Assembly (NCBI GenBank): GCA_947456055.1
Contig: CANGSR010000002.1
Span: 1-49,507, forward strand
Source of the DNA: Chitinophagaceae bacterium
Lineage (GTDB): Bacteria; Bacteroidota; Bacteroidia; Chitinophagales; Chitinophagaceae
DNA length: 49,507 nt
Direction of reading: 5' to 3'
Part shown: one piece after another, positions 33,555-42,763 of the stretch
How positions within the stretch are numbered: the stretch's first letter is position 1
Layout of the letters: each line of letters opens with the position of its first letter
The notes under the pieces: model-generated
Databases searched by the model: none
What the model was told of the DNA's origin: nothing
Seen by the model: the letters and a program-made list of their open reading frames with translations, nothing else
Position numbers and translations under genes: made by a program

Positions 33555-35453
33555 CTATTTCTTCCACACTATCTTATCTAGGCTTTCCTGCGCCAATGGA
33601 TGGTAGTTCTTCCTGTAATTATTATAAATCTTAATTCCCATTTCAGCAGTTTGGGGCGATTTCATCATCTGACCATATAGCGGTTCAAGGAATTTCCTCC
33701 TGCCTACCATACTCAAAAACTCCTCCATTTTAGGATAGGCCTTTGTGTAGCCTGCCCTCACTGCCATTATAAACCATAGGTCTGCAATTTCGCTGTTTTC
33801 GGAGTTAGAAAAATTATAACCATCATCTAGCTTTTTCATTTGCAATGATGATAGTGCAGGTGGCATTTTGCGCAAGAAATGAAGCCATTCATGGGTAGTC
33901 CATTCAGTAGTATTCAAATGGGCAGGTTCTACATCTGCCAAAAACTTATCCCTTTCAGAATCTACTTTGGCAAATCGCTCCTGGTCGGCCCTTGGACAAT
34001 TCTCAGGAATTCCTGCACCATAGACCCATTGCTTAATATTTATCTTGCTTTTAAGCACCTCCTCATCCTTAAACAAGGCAGTATCCATATAAGTCAAAAA
34101 TGCTTCTGTGGTTATGGTCTTAAAGGCATATTGGTTGAAATATTGTTTCAAAAAACGATCGAACCTGTCACGACCAACAGAAATCTCCAATAACTTCAAA
34201 AAATGGCTACCCTTTTCGTAAGGAATATCAGTAAGGCCATCATCGGGGTCACGACCCTTAAGGTCAAGCTTTAACCATGTATCCTTTTTATTTGAAAGGG
34301 TCAATTCATCGACAGCAGTTACCAAATCCTGGTACCCAAGCTCCCACAGCATATCGCTATAACTCTTACCCATCATCTGCTCCATTATCCTGCGCTCAAA
34401 ATAATCGGTGAACCCCTCATTGAGCCAAAAATCGTTCCAGGTGGCATTGGTAACCAGATTACCACTCCAGCTATGTGCTAATTCATGAGCAATGAGGCTC
34501 ATCAATGACCTGTCGCCTGCAATAATGGTAGGTGTAGCAAAAGTAAGTTTGGGGTTCTCCATCCCCCCAATCGGGAATCCCGGAGGCAAAACTATGGCAT
34601 CATACCTACCCCATCTATATTGACCATAAAGCTGTTCGGCATTATCTACCATACGGCCAACCCCGTCAAACTCATAACGAGCTTTGTCAATCATCCCTTT
34701 CTCGGCATAAACCCCGGTACGGTCATCAATACTTCTAAAGGCAATATCACCTACAGCCAAAGCCATTAGGTATGCTGGTATAGGTTGGTCCATCACAAAC
34801 CTGTATACTCCACTATCGTTAGACTCCTGGGGATTCACTGCACTCATCAAGGCCATTAACTCTTTAGGAACACTCACCTTGGCATTGTAGGTAAACCTGA
34901 TCCCCGGTCCATCTGGGCAAGGAATCCAGGAGCGTGCATAAATACTTTCAGATTGAGTAAATAAAAATGGATATTTCTTGTCGTGGGTCTGTTGTGGGTC
35001 AAGCCATTGCAAGGCTCTTGCATTGGGGCCTGTGGCATACCATACGGTCACTGACTGGGTATTTGCAGTAACAGGCACATGTAAAGCACTACCCAGAAAC
35101 TTAATTGGAGAATCGAGCCTGAAAGCCACCTTTTTACCATCTACCCACACGCTATCAATCGTAAGGTCGTAGGTATCCAGCCTTAAATCCTTATTTGCAT
35201 TTTTGTTATTGATAGTCCAATGAGCATTCCCACTTATCTTCTTGCCTACCATATCTACCTTTATATCCAGGTCCAGATGCTCGAAAACAATACTATCTCC
35301 ATTAGATAAAGTATGTACATCTTTTACTGATACCGAATCATTATTAGGTTTCTTATCCACCTTTTTTTTGGAGCCACAACCTGTATTTACCATCAATAAA
35401 GAACACAAGAATAGAATAACAAGATTTCTCAACATAGTATATTTGTTCTGCAT
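33555..35453 (-). CDS. M1 metallopeptidase lipoprotein, leukotriene-A4-hydrolase-like
   Basis: The 632-residue protein has a lipobox (MVNTGC, Cys about 26) and the full M1 plan: a beta domain, GFPIGGMENP (substrate-binding GGMEN near 297-301), HELAH with the distal Glu in FWLNEGFTDYFE, and a C-terminal helical domain similar to that of LTA4 hydrolase. It is expected to be an aminopeptidase anchored to a membrane, facing the periplasm or outside. ATG 35453 was preferred to a TTG at 35462; the ATG at 35435 (MLRNLVI) gives an even shorter lipoprotein leader and is possible. CAAAATTA at 35512-35519 could be a minus-strand -7 box. Confidence 0.9.
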   Translation of the reverse strand: MQNKYTMLRNLVILFLCSLLMVNTGCGSKKKVDKKPNNDSVSVKDVHTLSNGDSIVFEHLDLDIKVDMVGKKISGNAHWTINNKNANKDLRLDTYDLTIDSVWVDGKKVAFRLDSPIKFLGSALHVPVTANTQSVTVWYATGPNARALQWLDPQQTHDKKYPFLFTQSESIYARSWIPCPDGPGIRFTYNAKVSVPKELMALMSAVNPQESNDSGVYRFVMDQPIPAYLMALAVGDIAFRSIDDRTGVYAEKGMIDKARYEFDGVGRMVDNAEQLYGQYRWGRYDAIVLPPGFPIGGMENPKLTFATPTIIAGDRSLMSLIAHELAHSWSGNLVTNATWNDFWLNEGFTDYFERRIMEQMMGKSYSDMLWELGYQDLVTAVDELTLSNKKDTWLKLDLKGRDPDDGLTDIPYEKGSHFLKLLEISVGRDRFDRFLKQYFNQYAFKTITTEAFLTYMDTALFKDEEVLKSKINIKQWVYGAGIPENCPRADQERFAKVDSERDKFLADVEPAHLNTTEWTTHEWLHFLRKMPPALSSLQMKKLDDGYNFSNSENSEIADLWFIMAVRAGYTKAYPKMEEFLSMVGRRKFLEPLYGQMMKSPQTAEMGIKIYNNYRKNYHPLAQESLDKIVWKK

Positions 35454-35646
35454 AAAAACCAATCCATGAATTAAAATGGGAAGGCAGGAAATTTTTAGAT
35501 TTGCAAATTTGCAAAATTATGTTGACTTAAGCAGGTAAAATTTAATACCAGCAAGAACATATAACCCAATTGACCAAATACACCAATTTAACATCAATTT
35601 CAAGACATAAAACCAAATCCAAACACGATTTAAACTACCTTTAATT

Positions 35647-35961
35647 ATGATTGAGGAATTAGACGAACCAGATTTTGAAACGCAGGAGTTTTTCACCTCC
35701 GAAACTACCTACACCGACCTGGTATTCATCAATGGTATAAAAACCGAAATAAACTTCATTTGTTGTCGCAAAGGTTTTGCCGACCAGTATTTCGCTGTGA
35801 ATTTAAGCCGGAAAGGCACATGCATCAATAGCTATACGATGGTAGCAGTGGGCCGTGATGAAAACGGGTTGATATGGCGATTTGAGGAAGATGCTGTTCC
35901 TAAGGAAATAAAAAGCAGGGAAAAGGAATTTAGTGAACTTCTGGAGAGTAGGACTAAATAA
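35647..35961 (+). CDS. Hypothetical protein, 104 residues
   Basis: A soluble acidic-to-neutral protein without a signal peptide. It starts MIEELDEPDFETQEFFTSET and has a beta-rich core (TYTDLVFINGIKTEINFICC, FAVNLSRKG, YTMVAVGRDENGLIWRFEED) and a charged helix at the end. No family is recognised. It is divergent from the M1 gene, and its stop lies one base from that of the convergent MFS gene. The start ATG follows an A/T-rich leader, as is usual here. Confidence 0.6.
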   Translation: MIEELDEPDFETQEFFTSETTYTDLVFINGIKTEINFICCRKGFADQYFAVNLSRKGTCINSYTMVAVGRDENGLIWRFEEDAVPKEIKSREKEFSELLESRTK

Positions 35962-35962
35962 A

Positions 35963-37279
35963 CTATTCCTTCTTATCATCCCCATGAATATTTAGGGTAC
36001 GAAGTGCCGGAGCCGCAAACCAGGTTACAGCTACTACCACAATGGTCATACAGCCTCCAAATACCACAGCCGGTATGGTGCCCATCCATTTTGCAGTTAC
36101 CCCACTCTCCATGGCACCCAATTCATTTGAGGAACTAATGAACATGGTATTTACTGCCGCCACCCTGCCCCGCATGGCATCAGGAGTATAGACCTGTAGG
36201 ATTGTACCCCTTATAACCACGCTAATAGCATCGAGCAGGCCGCCTAGTAGCAACATTAAGAAAGCTACAATAAAGCCCCATGAAATACCAAAATCGAGTA
36301 TGGAAATAATATTAGTGGTGCCGAAATAACCACAATAGCCGAAAATAATGGTAGTAATACCAAAACCAGCAATACTCAACATCAGCTTTATGCCTGGATT
36401 TGTTTTCAGTGGCATAAAGGACAATATGACTAGCCCGATTACCGAACCAATACCCGGTGCGGCCCTCATCCACCCATAACCAATTTCGCCTACCTTCAGT
36501 ATATCATCTGCATAAACTGGGAGTAGGGCTACGGCTCCGCCAAAAAGCACCGCAAACATATCCAACGACAGAGCTGCAAGGATAATCTCTGTTTTAAACA
36601 CAAACCTAATCCCCTCACTCAGGCTTTTAAATATAGGTTCCTTGTCTTTTTTATGAATGGCTTGCTTCGGTATACGTAATAGAGCCAATAAGGAGATTAC
36701 CTGAATCAAAACAATGCTTATAATACTAACCCAGAACCCCGAAATAGCAATCATAAACCCACCAATGAAAGGACCGACTACAGCCCCGGTTTGCCATGAT
36801 GCACTACTCCATGTGGTGGCATTGGGGTAGAGTTCCCTTGGTACAAGCATGCCCATCATAGCAAATGATGCAGGGCTTAAAAAGGCACGCAATGCTCCTC
36901 CCACAAAAATGCCGAAATAAATTAGCCACACAATCTGACTAACTGCAATGTGCTGCTGGATATTTGGCCATGCTAAACCCACAAAAAAAGCTGATAGGAG
37001 TAAATAACCAATGAGGCATCGGGCCAAAAGGCTTTTTTTCTCAGATATATCTACAAAATGACCGGAAAAGAAGGAAACACCAATGGCGGGTATTACTTCC
37101 ATCAAGCCCAACATACCCAAGGCCAACTTATCGTGGGTGAGCTTGTAAACATAATAGCTAATAATGGTATTCTGCATGAACAACGACAGGATAACTGTAA
37201 ACCTCAACAGCATATGGTATCTGAAATGAGGGTACTGTAATGCCTGGTTTCTCTGTAGAAATTTCCCTAGTGGTGACAA
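35963..37279 (-). CDS. MFS transporter, EntS-like exporter family
   Basis: The 438-residue protein has twelve predicted hydrophobic segments. It resembles the MFS_3 group that includes the enterobactin exporter EntS and antibiotic exporters. Marks are GLMEVIPAIGVSFFSGHFVD in the second helix and loop, VGPFIGGFMIA and the C-half VYTPDAMRGRVAAVNTMF. The substrate cannot be told. TAGGTTTG on the minus strand (37299-37306), 20 bases upstream, matches a -7 promoter box; a -33 box is not evident. The C-terminus is hydrophilic and cytoplasmic. Confidence 0.87.
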   Translation of the reverse strand: MSPLGKFLQRNQALQYPHFRYHMLLRFTVILSLFMQNTIISYYVYKLTHDKLALGMLGLMEVIPAIGVSFFSGHFVDISEKKSLLARCLIGYLLLSAFFVGLAWPNIQQHIAVSQIVWLIYFGIFVGGALRAFLSPASFAMMGMLVPRELYPNATTWSSASWQTGAVVGPFIGGFMIAISGFWVSIISIVLIQVISLLALLRIPKQAIHKKDKEPIFKSLSEGIRFVFKTEIILAALSLDMFAVLFGGAVALLPVYADDILKVGEIGYGWMRAAPGIGSVIGLVILSFMPLKTNPGIKLMLSIAGFGITTIIFGYCGYFGTTNIISILDFGISWGFIVAFLMLLLGGLLDAISVVIRGTILQVYTPDAMRGRVAAVNTMFISSSNELGAMESGVTAKWMGTIPAVVFGGCMTIVVVAVTWFAAPALRTLNIHGDDKKE

Positions 37280-37460
37280 TGAATTAAATTTATGGGTGCA
37301 AACCTACATGAAAAATGAAATTTCTCATCAGTGTTCCTTATTTATCTCTTTGGAAAAGGATTATTGAATGACGAATCAGATACCGATAAAAGACTTTTTA
37401 ATCCTAAAATCTCATCTGGCACGGTTTTTGAACTTATCAAGGTAATTAAATATTAATTTT

Positions 37461-37541
37461 ATGAGCAAGAAAGCAATAGTATCCGTAATAGTATTCCTCT
37501 TCGCTGATGTTATACTATATTTTTTGAACGGTTGTATGTAA
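37461..37541 (+). CDS. Possible 26-residue hydrophobic peptide
   Basis: The frame starts MSKKAIVSVIVFLFADVILY and ends FLNGCM then TAA. The plan is a basic start, one hydrophobic stretch and a terminal Cys in a lipobox-like LNGC. It could be a minimal membrane or lipid-anchored peptide, or the remnant of a lipoprotein leader whose mature part is lost. It is preceded by an A/T-rich leader without SD or a clear promoter. It is far below the length at which chance can be ruled out. Confidence 0.2.
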   Translation: MSKKAIVSVIVFLFADVILYFLNGCM

Positions 37542-37723
37542 TTCATTATCAAGGTAAACCATCCAACCAAATGGGTAAATGCCCTGAAAAACATTAAAAT
37601 TTGTTGCTCCCTATCTTCTTACAACCAATTGCTACAATGAATAGCATCCAAATGCTTACATTGTAGCCAATAAAAAAGGTTGATTAATTTAAAATTTTCT
37701 GCTTAAAGCAAGATTGCATATAA

Positions 37724-37731
37724 TAACTTTG
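37724..37731 (+). promoter_or_regulatory. Candidate -7 promoter box before the ABC permease
   Basis: TAACTTTG matches TAnnTTTG exactly and ends seven bases before the start codon, which would give a very short or leaderless transcript. No TTG stands at 17-23 bases upstream, so this rests on one box. Confidence 0.3.
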
Positions 37732-37738
37732 CGGGTAG

Positions 37739-38995
37739 ATGAATAATATCACGCAGATTATTGGAACAAGTATTGTCCAGGCCTTTTTAGAGCTTAAGGC
37801 CAATAAGTTGCGTACTTTCCTTTCTCTTCTAGGTATCACCATAGGTATCTTCTGTATCATAGCTGTGAAAACAGTAGTAGATAGCCTTAAGAATAATATT
37901 CAAAAAGAAATGGCCTCACTAGGCTCAAACGTCCTCTACATAGGCCGGTGGCCATGGATGGATGAGGGTGGCGAGTATAAATGGTGGGAGTATATGCGCA
38001 GACCTAGCATGGGGCCTACTGAAGTGAAAACCATTCTTGCACAGGTACCCGATGCTGCAATAGCTACCCTTTGCCTCAATACCCGACGTATGAATGTGAA
38101 GCACGACGACCTGGAGGTGCAAAATATTACAGGTTATGCAGTGTTACCCGACTTCGAAAAGATACAAAGCATAGATATTAATTTAGGCCGCTACCTAAGT
38201 ACATCAGACCTTGAAGGTGGCAGTAATGCCGTAGTATTGGGTAGTGAAGCCTGCAAAGGGCTGTTTCCTGGCAGTCTTAACCCCTTAGGGAAAACAATTT
38301 CATTCCATGGTAAAAAATTCAATGTAGTTGGTGTATTGAAAAAAGCTGGCGAAAACATGGCGGGTTTCGATTTCGACAATTCGGTTATTTTCTCCTACTA
38401 CATGGCCTCCTCATTTGTAAATGTAAAGTCACTCAATTACGACCCATTATTGGCAGTAAAATCTGCCAATGGCAAGGATGTAGATGATGTGAAATACGAA
38501 GTAGAAGGCGTATTGCGCAGAATTAGAAAAGTAAGACCAGGTCAGGGAAATAATTTTGCCATCAATCAATTAAGTCAGGTATCTTCTCGTATAGAAAGCA
38601 TTTTTGTTAGTATCAACATAGGCGGCTTTTTCATAGGTATCTTCTCTCTTATTGTGGGTGCGTTTGGCATTGCCAATATTATGTTTGTAACCGTAAAAGA
38701 ACGCACAAAAATAATTGGTCTTAAAAAAGCTATTGGTGCCCGCAAGGCATCAATTATGTGGGAATTTTTATTGGAGGCTATTGTTTTATGCCTTGTTGGC
38801 GGTGCTATTGGTATTATTGTAGTGCTTTTGTTGAGTTACTTACTCACCTATGCATTCGATTTCGAGGTAAGTCTATCATTTTTCAATTTCTTTTTGGGTA
38901 TAATGGTTTCGGTGGTAGTAGGTGTTCTTTCAGGTATTATTCCAGCCTGGTCAGCCTCCCGCCTCGACCCAGTTGTGGCCATAAGGTCGAATTAG
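37739..38995 (+). CDS. ABC transporter permease, MacB/FtsX type
   Basis: The 418-residue membrane protein has the MacB plan. A first TM helix (LRTFLSLLGITIGIFCIIAV, about 24-43) is followed by a large periplasmic MacB_PCD-like domain (about 45-275) and three further TM helices, with VKERTKIIGLKKAIGARKASI in the coupling region and the ending PAWSASRLDPVVAIRSN. It would need a separate ATPase, and none is next to it here. The exported substrate is unknown; relatives export peptides, lipoproteins or macrolides through mechanotransmission. It stands alone on its strand segment. Confidence 0.88.
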   Translation: MNNITQIIGTSIVQAFLELKANKLRTFLSLLGITIGIFCIIAVKTVVDSLKNNIQKEMASLGSNVLYIGRWPWMDEGGEYKWWEYMRRPSMGPTEVKTILAQVPDAAIATLCLNTRRMNVKHDDLEVQNITGYAVLPDFEKIQSIDINLGRYLSTSDLEGGSNAVVLGSEACKGLFPGSLNPLGKTISFHGKKFNVVGVLKKAGENMAGFDFDNSVIFSYYMASSFVNVKSLNYDPLLAVKSANGKDVDDVKYEVEGVLRRIRKVRPGQGNNFAINQLSQVSSRIESIFVSINIGGFFIGIFSLIVGAFGIANIMFVTVKERTKIIGLKKAIGARKASIMWEFLLEAIVLCLVGGAIGIIVVLLLSYLLTYAFDFEVSLSFFNFFLGIMVSVVVGVLSGIIPAWSASRLDPVVAIRSN

Positions 38996-39107
38996 AGATG
39001 AGCATTTTGATAATCTACTATGCTTAAGTAAGAATTCAATAAATGGTAATTCACGATTAAGTGGAATGAGATTTCACAATGTTGACTACAATACAATTAC
39101 TCTTTTT

Positions 39108-39179
39108 AACTTTTGAATTTTTACTTTTGACCTAATTCACCGTTTTAACTTTTGACTTTTAACTTTTGACTTAATAACA
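39108..39179 (+). repeat. TTTTAACTTTTGAC-type low-complexity leader, copy 1
   Basis: Repeats of ACTTTTGA and ACTTTTAA run directly up to the start codon at 39180. The last 40 bases resemble the leader at 39791-39830. The array includes TACTTTTG (39122-39129), a -7 box match, and several TTTGAC strings. Confidence 0.55.
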
Positions 39180-39680
39180 ATGAAAAAGAAAAGGGTTTTA
39201 GTACTCGATAAAGAAAAGATAGGGCATATCCTCAGGCGTATGGCTTATGAAATATGGGAGCGAAATAGTGAGGAAAAAGAAATAGTGCTAATGGGTATAG
39301 AGCGGGGAGGAAAAATCCTTGCTGACAACCTTGTGGGTATATTAGAGGAGATTAGCCCAATAAAAATAGTGAGTATACCTATTACTATCAATAAAAAGAA
39401 CCCACTGAACTATGCTCTAGATGTAAAAGAAAACCTCAATGGCAGGTCAATAATATTGGTAGATGATGTGGTAAATTCGGGAAAGACCATAATGTATTCC
39501 CTCCATTCGGTATTATCCTTCGATCTAAAAAAGGTGATGGTGGCGGTATTGGTGGATAGAAAACATAAGTCATTCCCAATTTCATCAGATATTGTGGGCC
39601 ACACCATTGCTACCACCCTGCAGGAACATATAGAAGTAGAAACCAAGGGCAAAGAAATTATGGCTGTATATCTTGAGTAG
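39180..39680 (+). CDS. Phosphoribosyltransferase, PyrR/uracil type
   Basis: The 166-residue type I phosphoribosyltransferase has the PRPP loop SIILVDDVVNSGKT (about 90-103), the early VLMGIERGGKILADNL and the late VLVDRKHKSFPISSDIVG typical of the PyrR family. PyrR proteins have uracil phosphoribosyltransferase activity and in Firmicutes also regulate pyr operons by RNA binding. In this setting a nucleobase-salvage role is the safer inference. No pyr gene is nearby. The gene carries a repetitive leader like that of the next gene. Confidence 0.82.
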   Translation: MKKKRVLVLDKEKIGHILRRMAYEIWERNSEEKEIVLMGIERGGKILADNLVGILEEISPIKIVSIPITINKKNPLNYALDVKENLNGRSIILVDDVVNSGKTIMYSLHSVLSFDLKKVMVAVLVDRKHKSFPISSDIVGHTIATTLQEHIEVETKGKEIMAVYLE

Positions 39681-39790
39681 GAAAAGAATTTGGATAATTT
39701 TATCTAATGCCCCAACTACATATTTAACACTTTCGACATGACTCTTAATTTTGTCTTTCTACTTTATACTTTCGACTTTATACTCTGAAA

Positions 39791-39830
39791 ACGTTTTAAC
39801 TTTTAACATTTGACTTTTAACTTAAAAAAA
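39791..39830 (+). repeat. TTTTAACTTTTAAC-type low-complexity leader, copy 2
   Basis: The 40 bases before ATG 39831 share CGTTTTAACTTTT and TTGACTTTTAACTT with the leader at 39108-39179 and have the same position relative to the start codon. A looser TACTTTCGACTTTATACT array continues upstream to about 39720. Confidence 0.55.
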
Positions 39831-40793
39831 ATGCCTTTTACATTACTGATACATGGTGGGGCCGGCAATATTACACCGGCAATAATGAATGCTGAACAGG
39901 AAGAACAATATAGGGAAGGGCTAAAAGATGCCCTGAATAATGGATATGAAATATTGAAAAACGGTGGTTCATCGGTAGATGCTGTGGTTGCGGCCATAAG
40001 CACCATGGAGGACAACACCTTGTTTAATGCCGGCAAAGGGTCGGTATTTACAAAAAAGGGCCAGAATGAAATGGATGCCGCTATAATGGATGGTTCAAAT
40101 CTTGCGGCAGGTGCAATAGCAGGTGTAAGGAATATTAAGAACCCTATTGCTTTAGCCCGTGAGGTAATGTTGCATTCAGGACATGTTTTCCTGAGTGGCA
40201 ATGGGGCGGCAGAGTTTGCCCTTAGCCAGGGAATTGAAATGGCGCCTGATGCTTATTTCTTCAATAAATCCCGTTACGACCAGTGGTTGGAAATAAGGGA
40301 TACTAATTATACCCAGCTAGACCATAAGGGCGACAACCTAAAAGGTGCAGCTGCCCCACTACCCAATCCAGGACATAAATTCGGTACTGTAGGTGCTGTT
40401 GCAGTAGATATGCATGGCAACCTGGCTGCCGGAACTTCCACCGGAGGTATGACCAATAAGCGTTTTGGCCGAATAGGCGATAGTCCTGTTATAGGTGCCG
40501 GCACCTATGCCAATAACAATACCTGCGCAATCTCCTGCACTGGCCATGGTGAATTATTCCTAAGGGCTGTGGTGGCCTACGATGTTTCCTGCCTGATGGA
40601 ATACCGTGGCTTATCAATCCAGGATGCCTGCAATATCGTTATCAAAGAAAAACTGGTAAAACTAGGCGGCGAAGGCGGCCTTATTGCTGTAGATGCCCAA
40701 GGCAACTATGATTTCTGCTTCAACTCAGCCGGTATGTACCGAGGCATGAGAAATAGCGAGGGTAAGGAATTGGTTGCTTTTTATGGGTTGTAA
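39831..40793 (+). CDS. Isoaspartyl peptidase / L-asparaginase (Ntn-hydrolase)
   Basis: The 320-residue plant-type asparaginase cleaves isoaspartyl dipeptides and asparagine after autoprocessing. The N-terminal FTLLIHGGAGN and DAVVAAISTMEDNTLFNAGKG, the cleavage site HKFGTVGAVAVD (nucleophile Thr about 186), STGGMTNKRFGRIGDSPVIGAGTYA and the oxyanion region TGHGE are all intact. No signal peptide from this start, so cytoplasmic. I chose ATG 39831 over TTG 39810 because the latter lies within the repeat leader and adds residues before the conserved strand. Ends in a strong bidirectional terminator. Confidence 0.92.
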   Translation: MPFTLLIHGGAGNITPAIMNAEQEEQYREGLKDALNNGYEILKNGGSSVDAVVAAISTMEDNTLFNAGKGSVFTKKGQNEMDAAIMDGSNLAAGAIAGVRNIKNPIALAREVMLHSGHVFLSGNGAAEFALSQGIEMAPDAYFFNKSRYDQWLEIRDTNYTQLDHKGDNLKGAAAPLPNPGHKFGTVGAVAVDMHGNLAAGTSTGGMTNKRFGRIGDSPVIGAGTYANNNTCAISCTGHGELFLRAVVAYDVSCLMEYRGLSIQDACNIVIKEKLVKLGGEGGLIAVDAQGNYDFCFNSAGMYRGMRNSEGKELVAFYGL

Positions 40794-40814
40794 GTAACAC
40801 ATCGAATAAAACAT

Positions 40815-40863
40815 AAAATAGAAAAGGTGAGTAGAAATTATCTCTACTCACCTTTTCTATTTT
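40815..40863. terminator. Bidirectional hairpin terminator
   Basis: Twenty-one-base perfectly complementary arms (40815-40835 and 40843-40863), with the core GGTGAGTAGA, enclose a 7-base loop. The A-rich left end and T-rich right end allow termination in both directions, fitting its place between the convergent isoaspartyl peptidase gene and sppA. Confidence 0.88.
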
Positions 40864-40877
40864 AAGCCAATTCTTTA

Positions 40878-42659
40878 TTACTCCACCTTCAACACAAACG
40901 GCATAGCCATCATAGCTTTTCCATTCATTTTTGTAAGGCCTTTTAGTTTTTCATACCACTCATATCCTTCGCCTAGTTCAGATTTTACAGCCGACCTAAT
41001 TGCTTCATCTGTACCTGTATTGGCACCTAATTTCTTGAGTATATTGCTTAGTTTATCTGTAGGCTCAGGATAGGTTACTACCTTATAATCCTTTACCTTT
41101 GCCAGACTTGCTACACTAGCTATAGCCCTGTCCAACCCACCAAGACCATCGACAAGACCATTGGCAAGAGCATCAGTACCTGTCCATACCCTACCCTGTG
41201 CTATGCTATCCACATCAGCAGGTTTCAACCTTCGGCCTTCTGATACATGCTTTTTAAACAAGGCATAAATAGTGTCTACCGAGTTCTGCATGCGCTTACC
41301 TTCTTCAGGAGTCATTGGCCTTGTTGCTGTTGGTATATCAGCATATGGTGCGTTTTTAACCTCATCAAAAGTCACGCCTAGCTTATTTTTCATCAGCTTA
41401 TCCATACTGAACATCATACTAAATACACCAATGCTACCTGTAATAGTATTGGGCATAGCGAAAATACTATCGGCATTACTAGCAATATAATAACCACCAG
41501 ATGCAGCATAGTCGCCCATTGATACCACAAGGTGTTTTTCCTGCTTCAATAATTCCAACTCACGCAAAATAACTTCTGATGCCAACGCACTACCTCCAGG
41601 CGAATTTACCCTGAGTACCACTCCCTTTATTTTATCATTCAGCCTCACCTTTCTTATTACTTCGCTAAGGTCTTTAGACGCTATCTGCACCTCGCTGTTC
41701 GATTCTCCATCTACTATATCACCTTCAGCCATTATCACAGCTATCTTATTTTCAGCCAGTTTGCCATCATTTTTTTCATTTGAGGCATAATCATTCATGC
41801 TGATATATTTTACATCCTTACTTTCTTTTTGTCCGGTTTTAGCTCTTACACGCTGTTCTACCTGGTCCCAATAAAGCAAACCAGATATCAATTTATACTT
41901 CAATCCATCGGCAGGAAACTGCACGGCACCGGTTACAGCCAATTGGTGTATTGCCGCCTTGTCGGTATGGGTAAAATCAGCCGCTGCTTCCAAAAACTGG
42001 TTCCACATACCATTTTGGAACGCCTGTATTTGGATGCGGTTAGGCTCACTTATCCTATCTGCCCTGAAGGGCTCTGTTGCACTTTTAAACTTACCTGCAT
42101 AATATATTTCAGGTTCCAACTCCAGCTTATCAAGCGTACCTTTGAAGTAGGCCATTACTGTGGCAAAGCCCTTCAAATCTATACCACCAGCCGGATTGAG
42201 GTAAATACTATCAGCAGCAGTAGCTACAAAATAAGCACTCTGGGTAATATCCTCACCATAGGCATAGATAAATTTACCTGATGTTTTAAAATCGGCCAAT
42301 GCATTTTTCAGTTGTTGTAACGTAGCCCAACCATTAGGACCTGCACTCAGCTTCAACATAATACCCTTGATGCTGCCGTCAGTTTTTGCCGCCTTTAGCG
42401 CCTTAGTAATATCATATAGTCCTGCACCATATCCACTACTATTACCATTAAGCATTGAAAATGGATTTGTAGCTCCTTGCTCATGGATCTTTTTCGAAAG
42501 GTCGATCATGATTACATCACCCTTCGATTTCTTTACATCCTTATCCATCAGCGTCTTTGATGCGCCTACTATCATACCAATTATCAGTCCAATCCCTATT
42601 ACCCCGGCTACTATAATGGCCAGTAATGAAGCGAAAAATGACTTAAAAAATTCTCTCAT
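40878..42659 (-). CDS. sppA: Signal peptide peptidase SppA, 67-kDa type
   Basis: The 593-residue inner-membrane protease has an N-terminal TM helix (about 10-33) and two tandem ClpP-like domains, the long form found in Gram-negative bacteria. The catalytic dyad is recognisable: Lys192 in [10 protein letters not shown] of the first half and Ser387 in [13 protein letters not shown] of the second. [13 protein letters not shown] and the [12 protein letters not shown] loop also fit. It digests cleaved signal peptides within the membrane. TATCTTTG on the minus strand (42683-42690), 23 bases before the start, is an exact -7 box match. Confidence 0.93.
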   Translation of the reverse strand: MREFFKSFFASLLAIIVAGVIGIGLIIGMIVGASKTLMDKDVKKSKGDVIMIDLSKKIHEQGATNPFSMLNGNSSGYGAGLYDITKALKAAKTDGSIKGIMLKLSAGPNGWATLQQLKNALADFKTSGKFIYAYGEDITQSAYFVATAADSIYLNPAGGIDLKGFATVMAYFKGTLDKLELEPEIYYAGKFKSATEPFRADRISEPNRIQIQAFQNGMWNQFLEAAADFTHTDKAAIHQLAVTGAVQFPADGLKYKLISGLLYWDQVEQRVRAKTGQKESKDVKYISMNDYASNEKNDGKLAENKIAVIMAEGDIVDGESNSEVQIASKDLSEVIRKVRLNDKIKGVVLRVNSPGGSALASEVILRELELLKQEKHLVVSMGDYAASGGYYIASNADSIFAMPNTITGSIGVFSMMFSMDKLMKNKLGVTFDEVKNAPYADIPTATRPMTPEEGKRMQNSVDTIYALFKKHVSEGRRLKPADVDSIAQGRVWTGTDALANGLVDGLGGLDRAIASVASLAKVKDYKVVTYPEPTDKLSNILKKLGANTGTDEAIRSAVKSELGEGYEWYEKLKGLTKMNGKAMMAMPFVLKVE

Positions 42660-42763
42660 AAAATTGATTTGTAATTATTGAACAAAGATACAGACACCCA
42701 TATATTTTGCAGGGTGAATTTTAGGGTAAGTTTTTTTCAGGCACAACAGTTTAGCAGATTGAC

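Larger units (their letters stand above)
37280..37738. other. Intergenic region, 459 bases, with one tiny open frame
   Basis: The region carries putative promoter elements at both ends (37299-37306, minus, for the MFS gene; 37724-37731, plus, for the ABC permease) and a 26-codon hydrophobic open frame (37461-37541). The 60-codon minus frame at 37412-37594 is antisense to that and is not believed. Nothing else is recognised. Confidence 0.4.

Noticed and set aside
35454-35462. TTG start for the LTA4-hydrolase-like M1 peptidase
   Set aside because: Two downstream ATG codons give more typical lipoprotein leaders; the TTG adds only three residues.
37412-37594. 60-codon minus-strand frame
   Set aside because: No family, ends in low complexity, antisense to a slightly more plausible short frame, and lacks initiation signals.
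39810-39830. TTG start for the isoaspartyl peptidase
   Set aside because: The codons lie within the repetitive leader; the ATG at 39831 directly precedes the conserved N-terminal strand.
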